From an uncultured Clostridium sp. (GTDB taxonomy: Bacteria > Bacillota > Clostridia > Lachnospirales > Lachnospiraceae): 64,000 nucleotides of DNA. How positions within the stretch are numbered: position 1 is the first letter of the stretch; each line of letters opens with the position of its first letter. Location of the stretch: positions 9,255-73,254 of the forward strand of contig UQTA01000009.1 in assembly GCA_900543885.1 (NCBI GenBank), written 5' to 3'. Shown here in pieces: positions 1 to 7,862 of this stretch. A program made the translations under genes and the position numbers. The notes beneath the pieces were generated by a model. That model was given only the letters and a program-made list of their open reading frames with translations. It ran no database searches and was not told where the DNA came from.

Positions 1-129
1 ACACCCCAGGCAGAACGTTTGATCCAGGCATATGAAGATTTTAAGAAAGATGCCACAGACCATATGGATCAATTATTTGCACAATATTTTTCAGAGGAAA
101 AGGTTGAAAAAATAAGAGAAATGGAGTGA
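1..129 (+). CDS. 3' end of an unidentified protein (cut by window edge)
   Basis: The frame is open from base 1 to a TGA at 127-129 and encodes 42 C-terminal residues, a charged and probably helical tail rich in Glu, Lys and Gln. No motif identifies the family. A GGAG sequence at its 3' end serves as the ribosome-binding site of selD, which starts four bases after the stop. The two genes are therefore probably co-transcribed and translationally coupled, which suggests but does not prove a link to selenium metabolism. Confidence 0.6.
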   Translation, partial: TPQAERLIQAYEDFKKDATDHMDQLFAQYFSEEKVEKIREME

Positions 130-133
130 TAAA

Positions 134-1159
134 ATGGAACCACAGGAAATCGTATTCTGTAAAGGAGGCGGCTGTACCGCAAAGCTGGGACCGGGTATAC
201 TGGCCAGAGTATTAAATAATCTGCCAAAGACCTATGATCCCAATCTGCTCATTGGATTTGACGGTTCTGATGATGCGGCAGTTTACAAGCTTACCGATGA
301 TCTGGCGATCGTCCAGACGCTGGATTTCTTTCCGCCAATGGTGGAAGATCCTTATATATTCGGTCAGATCGCAGCAGCAAATGCCCTAAGCGATATTTAT
401 GCTATGGGCGGTGATGTGAAAACAGCCTTAAATATCGTATGTTTCCCGGAAGCAATGGACTTAAATATTCTTGGAAAGATCATGCTGGGAGGCAGCGAAA
501 AAGTAAGAGAAGCAGGGGGAGTTCTGGCAGGCGGCCATTCCATTGCAGACAGTGATGTAAAATATGGATTGTCTGTGACAGGTGTGATCCATCCGGATAA
601 AGTTTTTGCCAACAGCGGCTGTGAGGTGGGAGATGCTCTGATCCTTACAAAACCACTGGGTGTGGGGATCGTATGTACAGCGTCCCGTATGAAAGCGGCT
701 TCCAAAGAGGCGTATGATCTGGCGGTAAAGTCTATGACTACTTTAAACAAATATGCGTCAGAGATTTTGAGAAAATATCGTCTGCACGGCTGCACGGATG
801 TGACTGGCTTCGGTTTTTTAGGTCACCTTTGTGAAATGGTCACAGATCAGGCAACAGCAAGGGTATTTAAGGATAAAGTACCTTACATCCCGGAGTGTGA
901 GGACTATGTGGAGGAATTTTATCTTACAGCTGCTGCACAGAGGAACCGGAATCATGTGCAGGACAAGGTAGAATTCAGAAATTGTTCCTTTGCCACGGAA
1001 GAGATCTTATATGATCCCCAGACTTCCGGCGGATTGCTGGCTTCTGTTCATAAAGAAGATGTTCCGGCAATCATGGAAGAACTGGAAAAACTGGGTCTTC
1101 CCTGCGGCGTAGTAGGAGAGATCTTACCGAAACAGGAAAAAGCAGTTATCATAGAATAA
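134..1159 (+). CDS. selD: Selenide, water dikinase (selenophosphate synthase), Cys form
   Basis: Makes monoselenophosphate from selenide and ATP, the selenium donor for selenocysteine, selenouridine and the labile selenium cofactor of some molybdenum hydroxylases. The 341 residues match normal SelD length. The N-terminal glycine-rich loop carries the catalytic pair Cys14 and Lys17 (GGGCTAKLGPG); the catalytic position is a TGT Cys codon, not an in-frame TGA, so this is the non-selenoprotein form. AIRS-type motifs follow, including an AGGHS segment and a DPQTSGG near the C terminus. The start has a GGAG site inside the end of the previous gene. yedF, yqeB and a cysteine-desulfurase-like gene follow with short gaps, pointing to the selenium-cofactor branch. 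Confidence 0.96.
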   Translation: MEPQEIVFCKGGGCTAKLGPGILARVLNNLPKTYDPNLLIGFDGSDDAAVYKLTDDLAIVQTLDFFPPMVEDPYIFGQIAAANALSDIYAMGGDVKTALNIVCFPEAMDLNILGKIMLGGSEKVREAGGVLAGGHSIADSDVKYGLSVTGVIHPDKVFANSGCEVGDALILTKPLGVGIVCTASRMKAASKEAYDLAVKSMTTLNKYASEILRKYRLHGCTDVTGFGFLGHLCEMVTDQATARVFKDKVPYIPECEDYVEEFYLTAAAQRNRNHVQDKVEFRNCSFATEEILYDPQTSGGLLASVHKEDVPAIMEELEKLGLPCGVVGEILPKQEKAVIIE

Positions 1160-1202
1160 AATGATATCAAGGCAATATCATAAATAAAGGAGAGATACTA
1201 CT

Positions 1203-1826
1203 ATGAAGAGATTAGATGAAAGAGGAAAACAGTGTCCATTACCAGTGATTGAAGCAAAGAAAGCCTTAGAGGCATCTGCACCAGGAGAAAAAGTAGAAGT
1301 TGTAGTAGATAATGAGATCGCAGTTCAGAATTTAAGCAAAATGGCAGATCATAAGGGCCTTGCAGTATGCTCTGAGAAGACTGGGGATCGCGAATTTTTA
1401 GTTACGATCACTGCAGGAGAAGGAAATGATCAGGCATCTGAGGCACCGGCTGCGGCAGAAGAAGTGACCTGTACACCAGATGGAAGAAGAAAAGGCATGG
1501 TAGTAGTTCTTTCTTCTAATCAGATGGGTCAGGGAGATGAGGCTTTAGGAAAACTTCTGATGAAGGGATTTGTATTTGCTCTGACTCAGCAGGATATGCT
1601 GCCGGAAACCATTCTTTTATATAACAGCGGCGCGTTCTTGTCCTGCGAAGGTTCTGACAATCTGGAAGATCTTAAGACCTTAGAGGCACAGGGCGTAGAG
1701 ATCCTTACCTGCGGAACCTGCTTAAATCACTATGGACTGGCTGAAAAACGCCAGGTAGGCGGTGTTACCAATATGTATGAGATCGTAGAGAAAATGACAA
1801 AGGCCAGCGTAGTAGTACGCCCATAA
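1203..1826 (+). CDS. yedF: Selenium-metabolism protein YedF (TusA-like plus DsrE-like)
   Basis: Two domains are visible. Residues 1-70 form a TusA/SirA-like fold with the CPLP motif (Cys11) that carries persulfide or perselenide in this family. After a short Ala/Glu-rich linker, residues about 98-207 form a DsrE-like domain with Cys residues near the LTCGTCL segment. This arrangement defines the YedF group, whose genes travel with selD; the exact reaction is unsettled, and carriage of reactive selenium or sulfur is the usual proposal. A good site (AAAGGAG) precedes the ATG. It sits 43 bases after selD and 55 before yqeB, in one probable operon. Confidence 0.93.
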   Translation: MKRLDERGKQCPLPVIEAKKALEASAPGEKVEVVVDNEIAVQNLSKMADHKGLAVCSEKTGDREFLVTITAGEGNDQASEAPAAAEEVTCTPDGRRKGMVVVLSSNQMGQGDEALGKLLMKGFVFALTQQDMLPETILLYNSGAFLSCEGSDNLEDLKTLEAQGVEILTCGTCLNHYGLAEKRQVGGVTNMYEIVEKMTKASVVVRP

Positions 1827-1881
1827 TGGATCGCTCAGGATCCCCAAAAACGTAGTCAGGATAAAAGGAGAAGTTATTATT

Positions 1882-2715
1882 ATGATACAGAGAAATGAGC
1901 AGCTTGTGATCGTAAGAGGAGGGGGAGACATTGCTACCGGCACTATCAGCAGGCTGTTTCACAGCGGATACCCGGTAGTGATCTTAGAGATCGCTGCTCC
2001 TTCTGCGATCCGCCGTCAGGTGGCTCTTTCAGAAGCTGTTTATGATGGGGAAAGTAAAGTGGAGGATGTGACCTGTGTAAAGGTAGATTCCTGGGAAGAG
2101 GCGAAGGCAGTATTAAAAGAAAAGAAAAAAGTACCGCTTTTGATCGATCCGGACTGTGATATCTTAAAGCAGGTACGTCCATGGGCGTTAGTAGATGCCA
2201 TTCTAGCGAAGAAAAATCTGGGAACCAATCGCCAGATGGCAGATAAGACCATTGCTTTGGGGCCTGGTTTTTCTGCAGGAACGGATGTGGATCTGGTAGT
2301 GGAAACACAGAGAGGACATAATCTGGGCCGTATTATCAAAGAAGGACCGGCTGCGCCTAATACAGGAACTCCCGGTATGATCGGCGGCTATGGAAAAGAG
2401 CGGGTCATTCATTCACCGGCAAAAGGAAAGCTTTATGGGAAGGTAAAGATCGGTGATAAAGTAGAAAAAGGACAGACCATTGCTGTGATCATTACAGAAA
2501 GCGGGGAAGAAGTAAAGGTAGAGGCTACTCTTACCGGTCTGGTCCGCGGCCTGATCCGGGATGCTTATCCTGTAACTGTTGGTTTTAAGATTGCTGATAT
2601 TGATCCACGGGAAAGCGAATACAAAAACTGCTTTACCATTTCTGATAAGGCGCGAAATATCGGCGGCTCTGTTTTAGAGGCATTAATGATCCTGGAAAAT
2701 GAACAGGGATACTAA
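1882..2715 (+). CDS. yqeB: Selenium-dependent molybdenum hydroxylase system protein YqeB
   Basis: The 277-residue protein opens with a Rossmann-like nucleotide-binding motif (VRGGGDIATG, residues about 9-18), as in the XdhC-related YqeB family. The central part has a GPGFSAGTDVD segment. Residues about 170-225 resemble a small beta-barrel with a GKVKIGDKVEKGQ turn, similar to biotinyl-like folds. Family members co-occur with selD and selenium-dependent molybdenum hydroxylases such as xanthine dehydrogenase and are thought to help insert or handle the labile selenium ligand. The site is AAAGGAGAAG. Only 12 bases separate it from the next gene. No hydroxylase structural gene is present in this window, so the target enzyme must be encoded elsewhere. 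Confidence 0.92.
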   Translation: MIQRNEQLVIVRGGGDIATGTISRLFHSGYPVVILEIAAPSAIRRQVALSEAVYDGESKVEDVTCVKVDSWEEAKAVLKEKKKVPLLIDPDCDILKQVRPWALVDAILAKKNLGTNRQMADKTIALGPGFSAGTDVDLVVETQRGHNLGRIIKEGPAAPNTGTPGMIGGYGKERVIHSPAKGKLYGKVKIGDKVEKGQTIAVIITESGEEVKVEATLTGLVRGLIRDAYPVTVGFKIADIDPRESEYKNCFTISDKARNIGGSVLEALMILENEQGY

Positions 2716-2727
2716 GGAGGAGAGAAT

Positions 2728-3900
2728 ATGATCTATCTGGACAGTGCGGCTACTTCCTTTTATCGCCCGCCCTGTGTGGCCCAGGCGGTAGCAGAGGCTA
2801 TTTCCAGTATGGGAAACTGCTCCAGAGGAGCTTATAAAGAAGCGCTTACAGGAGCCAGAACCATTTTCGAAACCAGGTCTCTTTTAGCAGAAATGTTTCA
2901 TGGAGATGGGCCGGAGCAGGTGGCTTTTACTGCGAATTCTACAGAAAGTTTAAATATTGCCATAAAAGGTTTGATAAGACCGGGAGACCGGGTGGTCACA
3001 ACTGTTTTAGAGCATAACAGTGTGCTGCGTCCTCTTTATGAAATGGAACAGTCAGGTGCGGAGTTGGTTATTATAGGCTGTGAGCAGGCTCCAAAAGAAG
3101 CAGATGAAGAGGAAAAGGAAAAAGTAAGGCGTCAGGGAAAACTGGACTATGAGGCTTTAAAGGCTGCGATCACACCGGGGACCCGTGCGGTAGTTATGAC
3201 ACATGCTTCTAACCTTACCGGAAACCGCACAGATCTTAAAAAAGTAGGCGATTGGTGCCAAAAGGCGGGGGCATTGTTTATTGTAGATGCATCCCAGACA
3301 GCAGGGCATTTTCCTGTTAATATGGAAGAATGTCACATTGATGTTCTGTGTTTTACAGGACATAAAGGACTTATGGGACCTCAGGGAACGGGAGGACTGT
3401 GTGTACGTAAGGGACTTGCTGTAAAACCGCTGTTATCCGGCGGAAGCGGTATCCTTACTTTTGAGAAGCAGCACCCGGCTGTGATGCCTACTGCTTTGGA
3501 AGCAGGAACTTTAAATGGTCACGGGATCGCCGGACTGCGCGCCGCCCTTCTTTATACAAAAGAGGAAGGAATGGAAACGATAAGAAGGCGCGAACAGAAG
3601 CTGATGGAACTTTTTTATGAACAGGTAAAGGAAATCCCCCATATCCGTATTTATGGAGATTTTTCACAGAAAGAAAGAGCAGCTATTGTGGCTTTGAACC
3701 TGGGACAAGAAGATTCCGGCGAAGTAAGTGATTATTTATCAGAAGAATATGGGATCGATACCCGCTCCGGCGGTCACTGCGCACCTTTGATGCATGGTGC
3801 ATTAGGAACTGTGGATCAGGGGGCTGTGCGTTTCAGCTTTTCGCATTTTAATACAGAGGAACAGGTGGAATGTGCAGTGCGGGCGCTGAAAGAATACTAA
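2728..3900 (+). CDS. Cysteine desulfurase-like PLP aminotransferase (class V)
   Basis: A fold-type I PLP enzyme of 390 residues. The Schiff-base lysine is K213 in the FTGHKGLMGPQG motif and the catalytic cysteine is C351 in the RSGGHCAP loop, the group II (SufS/Csd-like) arrangement. Such enzymes take sulfur from cysteine, or selenium from selenocysteine, as a bound persulfide or perselenide. Its place directly after selD-yedF-yqeB suggests it feeds selenium or sulfur to that pathway rather than to general Fe-S assembly, for which a separate nifS-nifU pair lies at 30.5-32.1 kb. It starts 12 bases after yqeB with an AGGAGGAG site and ends at a terminator shared with the convergent DUF2325 gene. 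Confidence 0.92.
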   Translation: MIYLDSAATSFYRPPCVAQAVAEAISSMGNCSRGAYKEALTGARTIFETRSLLAEMFHGDGPEQVAFTANSTESLNIAIKGLIRPGDRVVTTVLEHNSVLRPLYEMEQSGAELVIIGCEQAPKEADEEEKEKVRRQGKLDYEALKAAITPGTRAVVMTHASNLTGNRTDLKKVGDWCQKAGALFIVDASQTAGHFPVNMEECHIDVLCFTGHKGLMGPQGTGGLCVRKGLAVKPLLSGGSGILTFEKQHPAVMPTALEAGTLNGHGIAGLRAALLYTKEEGMETIRRREQKLMELFYEQVKEIPHIRIYGDFSQKERAAIVALNLGQEDSGEVSDYLSEEYGIDTRSGGHCAPLMHGALGTVDQGAVRFSFSHFNTEEQVECAVRALKEY

Positions 3901-3978
3901 AAAACAGGGCGATGAGTCAGAACTAAGGGACTGCTGCAGTTTGCAGTATCCCTCTTATCTGGCCATCGTCCTGTTTTC
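3901..3978. terminator. Bidirectional terminator between convergent genes
   Basis: A long imperfect hairpin: AAAACAGGGCGATG pairs with the CATCGTCCTGTTTT arm, and an inner stem forms around AGGGACTGCTGCA and TGCAGTATCCCT. T-runs occur on both strands, so it can stop both the selenium operon and the minus-strand gene. Confidence 0.8.
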
Positions 3979-3998
3979 GTTTTTACAGTTTATCTGTT

Positions 3999-4283
3999 TT
4001 ATGCAGGAACATGCTGCATTAAGATCTCAGTAAGTGCAGTACCGCTGCTGGTATGACAGCGGACGATCTCTGTTTCATTTTCATTAACCTCATCTAAGGC
4101 ACAGCGGATCATTTTGTGGGAAACTGTATTGGTGAACAGAACTAAAAGATCCGGTCTTCCGATCTGTTTGTCCAGGCTGGCACTCATCTGGGTGAATACC
4201 TTTGCTTTACAGTTATAGTTTTTACATATTTTTTTATACTGGCTGACCATACGGTCATGTCCGCCGATGATAACAACGCTCAT
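3999..4283 (-). CDS. DUF2325 domain protein
   Basis: A 94-residue protein covering a whole DUF2325 domain: an IIGGHDRM start, a CKNYNCKAKVFTQ segment with two cysteines, and an LLVLFTNTVSHKM centre. The family is common in Firmicutes and has no settled function; its Rossmann-like pattern and conserved cysteines have prompted suggestions of redox or metal-related roles. The ATG has an AGGAGG site (seen as CCTCC at about 4290). It converges on the selenium operon across a shared terminator, so co-regulation is not implied by transcription. Confidence 0.85.
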   Translation of the reverse strand: MSVVIIGGHDRMVSQYKKICKNYNCKAKVFTQMSASLDKQIGRPDLLVLFTNTVSHKMIRCALDEVNENETEIVRCHTSSGTALTEILMQHVPA

Positions 4284-4629
4284 AATGTAGCCTCCTTTTA
4301 ATTCTTTTTTTAGTCGATTTCTGTACCCTATGTATGGGAAAATGATAGTTTGTATGTTCGAACGAATAGTTAGCTTTAACTAACTTATGGTAAAATCATA
4401 CATGATTTATAGGAAAATGTCTATAGGGGTTATTGATAATATTTCTCAGACGAAAAGAACTTTCAATCTTCCTGGGACAAGCAAGTCTTTGTGCTTATTG
4501 CTTTACGAGGCAGAAGCAGATGGATTCCTTAATCTGGTTAAAAAATTGGTGGGATTGTTAAAACTAAAACTTTTTGCACAATATACAAAAACTTTTAGGT
4601 ATTTCCAAAAACCTTATTGCTTTTGCGGA
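4284..4629. other. Non-coding stretch with no supported gene
   Basis: AT-rich. Contains the upstream region of the DUF2325 gene, the palindromes GTTCGAAC (about 4357) and GTTAGCTTTAACTAAC (4369-4384, imperfect), and an 87-codon frame at 4387-4650 that lacks a ribosome-binding site and resembles nothing I know. I see no supported gene. Confidence 0.5.
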
Positions 4630-4658
4630 TTGTACCAAAAAAATTTTTAGGTTATACT
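4630..4658 (+). promoter_or_regulatory. Sigma-A-type promoter of the 24-residue peptide gene
   Basis: TTGTAC at 4630-4635, a 17-base spacer and TATACT at 4653-4658. The predicted RNA would start near 4665 and end at the terminator at 4844-4891, about 225 nt. Confidence 0.7.
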
Positions 4659-4746
4659 ATGTGCAGAGTTAAGAAAGAAATAAAACAAGTAACAAAGCAT
4701 CAATTGATCCATAAAAAACTACGACTTGGGAAAGGAAGATAAGAAC

Positions 4747-4821
4747 ATGGCAGCAATCGCAGTAACATTTGTATTTGGAACTCTGGCTTATGATATGTAT
4801 AAAGTAATCTGTGGCAAATAA
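4747..4821 (+). CDS. Predicted 24-residue small membrane protein
   Basis: Twenty-four codons from ATG to TAA, preceded by AAAGGAAG eight bases upstream. The peptide starts MAAIAVTFVFGTLAYDMYK and ends with Cys, Gly and Lys. Residues about 2-14 are hydrophobic and could span or dip into the membrane, with a short polar tail. It has its own promoter (4630-4658) and a strong terminator (4844-4891), so it is a single-gene transcript. I do not recognise a family; no function is claimed. An alternative is that the transcript acts mainly as a small RNA, but the ribosome-binding site and clean reading frame favour translation. Confidence 0.65.
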   Translation: MAAIAVTFVFGTLAYDMYKVICGK

Positions 4822-4843
4822 TGATTCACAGAATGATCCTGAA

Positions 4844-4891
4844 AGACCTGAAACAGTATTCTGACACCAGAAGCTGTTTCGGGTCTTTTTT
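4844..4891 (+). terminator. Terminator of the small-peptide transcript
   Basis: AGACCTGAAACAG pairs with CTGTTTCGGGTCT across a 17-base loop and is followed by a T-run. Confidence 0.88.
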
Positions 4892-4923
4892 ATTATAACT
4901 TCTTATTTGTATATTCTGTTTCC

Positions 4924-4952
4924 TTTACGGTCTGATAAAATTATGTTAAAAT
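4924..4952 (+). promoter_or_regulatory. Promoter of the yqeC operon
   Basis: TTTACG at 4924-4929, a 17-base spacer and TAAAAT at 4947-4952. The -10 box overlaps the furthest upstream ATG (4951), so that ATG cannot be the start of the protein made from this promoter. Confidence 0.6.
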
Positions 4953-4977
4953 GGGCCAAAAGGCAAAGTTTGGGGGA

Positions 4978-5778
4978 ATGGATTTGAATATTTCTGTAAA
5001 GTCTCAGGAAAACTGGACACAGCCGGATACGTTGTGGTCTGCTCTTTCTATAGATAAGTTGATCCAGGCAAAAGGAAAACAGCCGGTGATCCTTTCTTTA
5101 ATAGGTGGCGGAGGAAAAACCTCCTATATCCGCCGTTTTGCATGGGAAGGAAGGGAAAAGGGATTCAAAGTGTTGGTGATGACCACTACGCATATGGCCA
5201 GCCCAAAGCAGTTTGCGGTTTTAGAACGGGATCTGGAAATGACCGATAAAATGCTTGAGAAGGAGTCCATTGCAGTTGCCGGACGTCCTGCAAAGGATGG
5301 AAAGATTGCTTTCTGGGATGAGGATTTTTACAAAAAGGCTTTAGAATTGGCAGATGTTGTGCTGATAGAAGCAGATGGTTCCAAACGTCTTCCTGTAAAA
5401 GTTCCGGGACTTAATGAGCCGGTGATCCCAGAGGATTCGGATGCTATTATCTGCATCTATGGCCTTGGCGCTGTTGGAAAACAGGCAGATGCCTGCTGCT
5501 TTCGCTTAAATCAGGCGGAAGGGCTTCTAAACCTGAAAGAAGAGGAAAAAAACGGAAACTGGATCATGACAGAAGAAAAAATGGCCTGTTTAATGGAGAA
5601 AGGTTATCTTAAACGCTTCAAAAAGGAATTCCCAGGGCGTTTCGTGATCGGGGCGCTGAATCAGGCAGACACGAAAGAAGCAGAAGAGACAGGGAGAAAT
5701 ATTTTAAAACGGACAGGACAAGAGCAGGGGATACTTACAGGAAAATTGTATGAGGAACCTTCTTTTGATTTATTTTGA
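4978..5778 (+). CDS. yqeC: Selenium cofactor biosynthesis protein YqeC
   Basis: A P-loop protein of about 267 residues. The Walker A-like motif LIGGGGKTSYIRR lies near residue 40, followed by a VMTTTHM segment and an LIEADGSKRLPVKVP segment typical of YqeC. Family genes accompany yqeB and selenium-dependent molybdenum hydroxylases; an NTP-dependent role in cofactor maturation is likely. I place the start at ATG 4978 or TTG 4984 rather than ATG 4951, because the promoter -10 box covers 4951 and GGGGG at 4972-4976 is correctly spaced for TTG 4984. A mocA-like gene follows after 38 bases. Together with yqeB and yedF this is a split maturation set. Confidence 0.9.
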   Translation: MDLNISVKSQENWTQPDTLWSALSIDKLIQAKGKQPVILSLIGGGGKTSYIRRFAWEGREKGFKVLVMTTTHMASPKQFAVLERDLEMTDKMLEKESIAVAGRPAKDGKIAFWDEDFYKKALELADVVLIEADGSKRLPVKVPGLNEPVIPEDSDAIICIYGLGAVGKQADACCFRLNQAEGLLNLKEEEKNGNWIMTEEKMACLMEKGYLKRFKKEFPGRFVIGALNQADTKEAEETGRNILKRTGQEQGILTGKLYEEPSFDLF

Positions 5779-5816
5779 CCGGATCAGGGAACATGAAAGA
5801 TAAAGGGGGATTATGA

Positions 5817-6434
5817 ATGAAAGTATCGCTGATTTATATGGCTTCCGGATTTGGAAAGAGGTATGGGACCAATAAGCTGATCACAGAATTTCAGGGTGAA
5901 CCGCTGTATCTTCACGGATTGCTAAGTTTGCAGAAAGCAGCAAAGCTTTTAGAAGAGGACAAGATCCAATGTAAGCTTTTTCTGATCAGCCAGTATGAAA
6001 GGGTTCTGTCAGGTTCTTTTGACAGTGTTCCTGAGGCAGAACGTATTTTTAATGAAGACAGTGATCAGGGGATCACTGCATCTTTAAAACTGGGAACAGA
6101 GGTTTCGAGAAAAGATACAGATGCATTTCTCTATTTTGTAGCGGACCAGCCATGTATGAGGGGAGAGACCATAGCAGAGTTTGTCCGCGGCTTTTTAAAA
6201 AGCGGCAAGGGGATCGGCTGTGTATGTGCAAAGGGACACAGAGGCAGCCCGAATCTGTTTTCCAGAAAGTATAAAACAGAGCTTCTGGCCCTGGAAGGTG
6301 ACCAGGGCGGACGTCAGATCATGCAGAAGCATCCGGAAGATATCTGGATGATGGAAGTGGATGAGCGAGAATTAAGGGATATCGACCAGCCATCGGATCT
6401 TAGGCAGCTGCGTCTGGAATTAGAGCAATCTTAA
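5817..6434 (+). CDS. MocA-like molybdenum cofactor nucleotidyltransferase
   Basis: A 205-residue NTP-transferase fold with an N-terminal nucleotide-binding loop (ASGFGKRYGTNKL, residues about 9-21), a VADQPCM motif near residue 108 and an RGSPNLFSRKY segment near 142. These are the landmarks of the MobA/MocA family, which attaches CMP or GMP to molybdopterin; the neighbouring yqeC points to cytidylylation for a xanthine-dehydrogenase-type enzyme. The usual LAAG start of the family is changed to MASG here. Two overlapping ATG codons exist (5813 and 5817); only 5817 is in the correct frame, behind AAAGGGGGA. Assignment of the exact nucleotide is inference. Confidence 0.85.
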   Translation: MKVSLIYMASGFGKRYGTNKLITEFQGEPLYLHGLLSLQKAAKLLEEDKIQCKLFLISQYERVLSGSFDSVPEAERIFNEDSDQGITASLKLGTEVSRKDTDAFLYFVADQPCMRGETIAEFVRGFLKSGKGIGCVCAKGHRGSPNLFSRKYKTELLALEGDQGGRQIMQKHPEDIWMMEVDERELRDIDQPSDLRQLRLELEQS

Positions 6435-6461
6435 AATATATCAAACACAAGGGGAGAAAAA

Positions 6462-7862
6462 ATGGGACAGACAGAAGAAACAGAAGAAAAACAGGAAAAA
6501 AATAATTTTGCAAAAGGAAGCATCGTTGTAAATATTTTAAAGCTGGCAGTGCCTATGACACTGGCCCAGCTGATCAATGTGCTTTACAATATTGTAGACC
6601 GGCTTTACATTGGTCAGCTGAAGGATGAGGCAACTTTGTCCTTAACAGGATTAGGACTTTGCCTGCCGATTATATCCATCGTCATTGCCTTTGCCAATCT
6701 TTTTGGTATGGGCGGTGCACCTCTTTGTTCCATTGAACGGGGCAGAGGAAATAAGGAAGAGGCAGAAGCTATTATGGGAAATTCTTTTGCCATGATGGTT
6801 ATTGTAGGTCTGATCCTCACAGTTGTAGGGCTTATATTTAAACGTCCCATGCTGTATTTGTTCGGAGCCAGTGATGCCACCATCGGATATGCAGATTCCT
6901 ATATCACCATTTATCTCATGGGAAATCTGTTTGTTATGACAGGTCTTGGAATGAACAGCTTTATCAATTCTCAGGGATTTGGCACCATCGGAATGATGAC
7001 CGTTCTTTTAGGGGCAGTTGCCAATATCCTTTTAGATCCCGTGTTTATCTTTTTCTTCCATATGGGTGTGCAGGGAGCTGCACTGGCGACCATCCTTTCC
7101 CAGCTGATCTCTGCTATCTGGATCCTAAAATTCCTTACAGGTCCTAAGGCTATTTTAAAGCTAAAAAAAGAGTCTATGAAGTTAAAAGGCTCCAGAGTCC
7201 TTCGCATTGTTGGTCTTGGAATGAGCGGATTTACTATGTCTATTACCAATAGTTCGGTTCAGGTCATGTACAATGCAATGCTCCAGAAAACAGGCGGCGA
7301 TCTTTATGTAGGTATTATGACTGTTATCAATACGGTTCGGGAAGTGATCTCCATGCCGGTTCAGGGCATTACCCACAGTTCACAGCCGGTTATGGGGTAT
7401 AATTATGGGGCAAAAGAATACGGCCGTGTAAAAAAGGCGATTGTGTTTGTATCTGTGGTCTCTGTATTGTATACCCTGGGAATGTGGTCCATTGTCCATA
7501 CATTTCCAGACTTCTTTATCCGAATTTTTAACCGTACAGGTGATCTGGTAGAAGCAGGAATACCTGCTATGCGTATTTATTTCTTCGGCTTTTTCATGAT
7601 GGCTTTCCAGTTTGCAGGTCAGGCTATATTTGTGGGACTTGGAAAAGCAAAAAATGCAGTATTTTTCTCCATTTTCCGCAAGGTGATCATTGTAATACCT
7701 TTGATCATCGTCCTTCCGACTATTTTCCATATGGGAACAGATGGTATTCTTATGGCGGAGCCGGTATCTAACTTTATCGGCGGAGCTGCATGTTTTATTA
7801 CTATGTTGTGTACCGTATGGCCGGAACTTAGCCGTGGAGAAAGGGAAAAGAATCAACGATGA
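6462..7862 (+). CDS. MATE family efflux transporter
   Basis: A 466-residue polytopic protein with about 12 hydrophobic segments and the MATE signature regions (LAVPMTLAQLINVLYNIVDRLYIGQ near the start, and a second NorM-like half from about residue 245 with PVQGITHSSQPVMGYNYGAK). MATE pumps use sodium or proton gradients to export drugs and metabolites. It lies 27 bases after the mocA-like gene and overlaps the following secreted glycosidase-like gene by four bases (ATGA), so the last two are translationally coupled. The substrate is unknown; coupling to a secreted hydrolase suggests an envelope-related or saccharide role as an alternative to drug export. Confidence 0.92.
   Translation: MGQTEETEEKQEKNNFAKGSIVVNILKLAVPMTLAQLINVLYNIVDRLYIGQLKDEATLSLTGLGLCLPIISIVIAFANLFGMGGAPLCSIERGRGNKEEAEAIMGNSFAMMVIVGLILTVVGLIFKRPMLYLFGASDATIGYADSYITIYLMGNLFVMTGLGMNSFINSQGFGTIGMMTVLLGAVANILLDPVFIFFFHMGVQGAALATILSQLISAIWILKFLTGPKAILKLKKESMKLKGSRVLRIVGLGMSGFTMSITNSSVQVMYNAMLQKTGGDLYVGIMTVINTVREVISMPVQGITHSSQPVMGYNYGAKEYGRVKKAIVFVSVVSVLYTLGMWSIVHTFPDFFIRIFNRTGDLVEAGIPAMRIYFFGFFMMAFQFAGQAIFVGLGKAKNAVFFSIFRKVIIVIPLIIVLPTIFHMGTDGILMAEPVSNFIGGAACFITMLCTVWPELSRGEREKNQR

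Noticed and set aside
134..1159. Selenocysteine form of SelD
   Set aside because: The catalytic residue is encoded by TGT; there is no in-frame TGA.
4387..4650. 87-codon frame before the small peptide gene
   Set aside because: No ribosome-binding site, no recognisable features, and it spans the promoter of the peptide gene.
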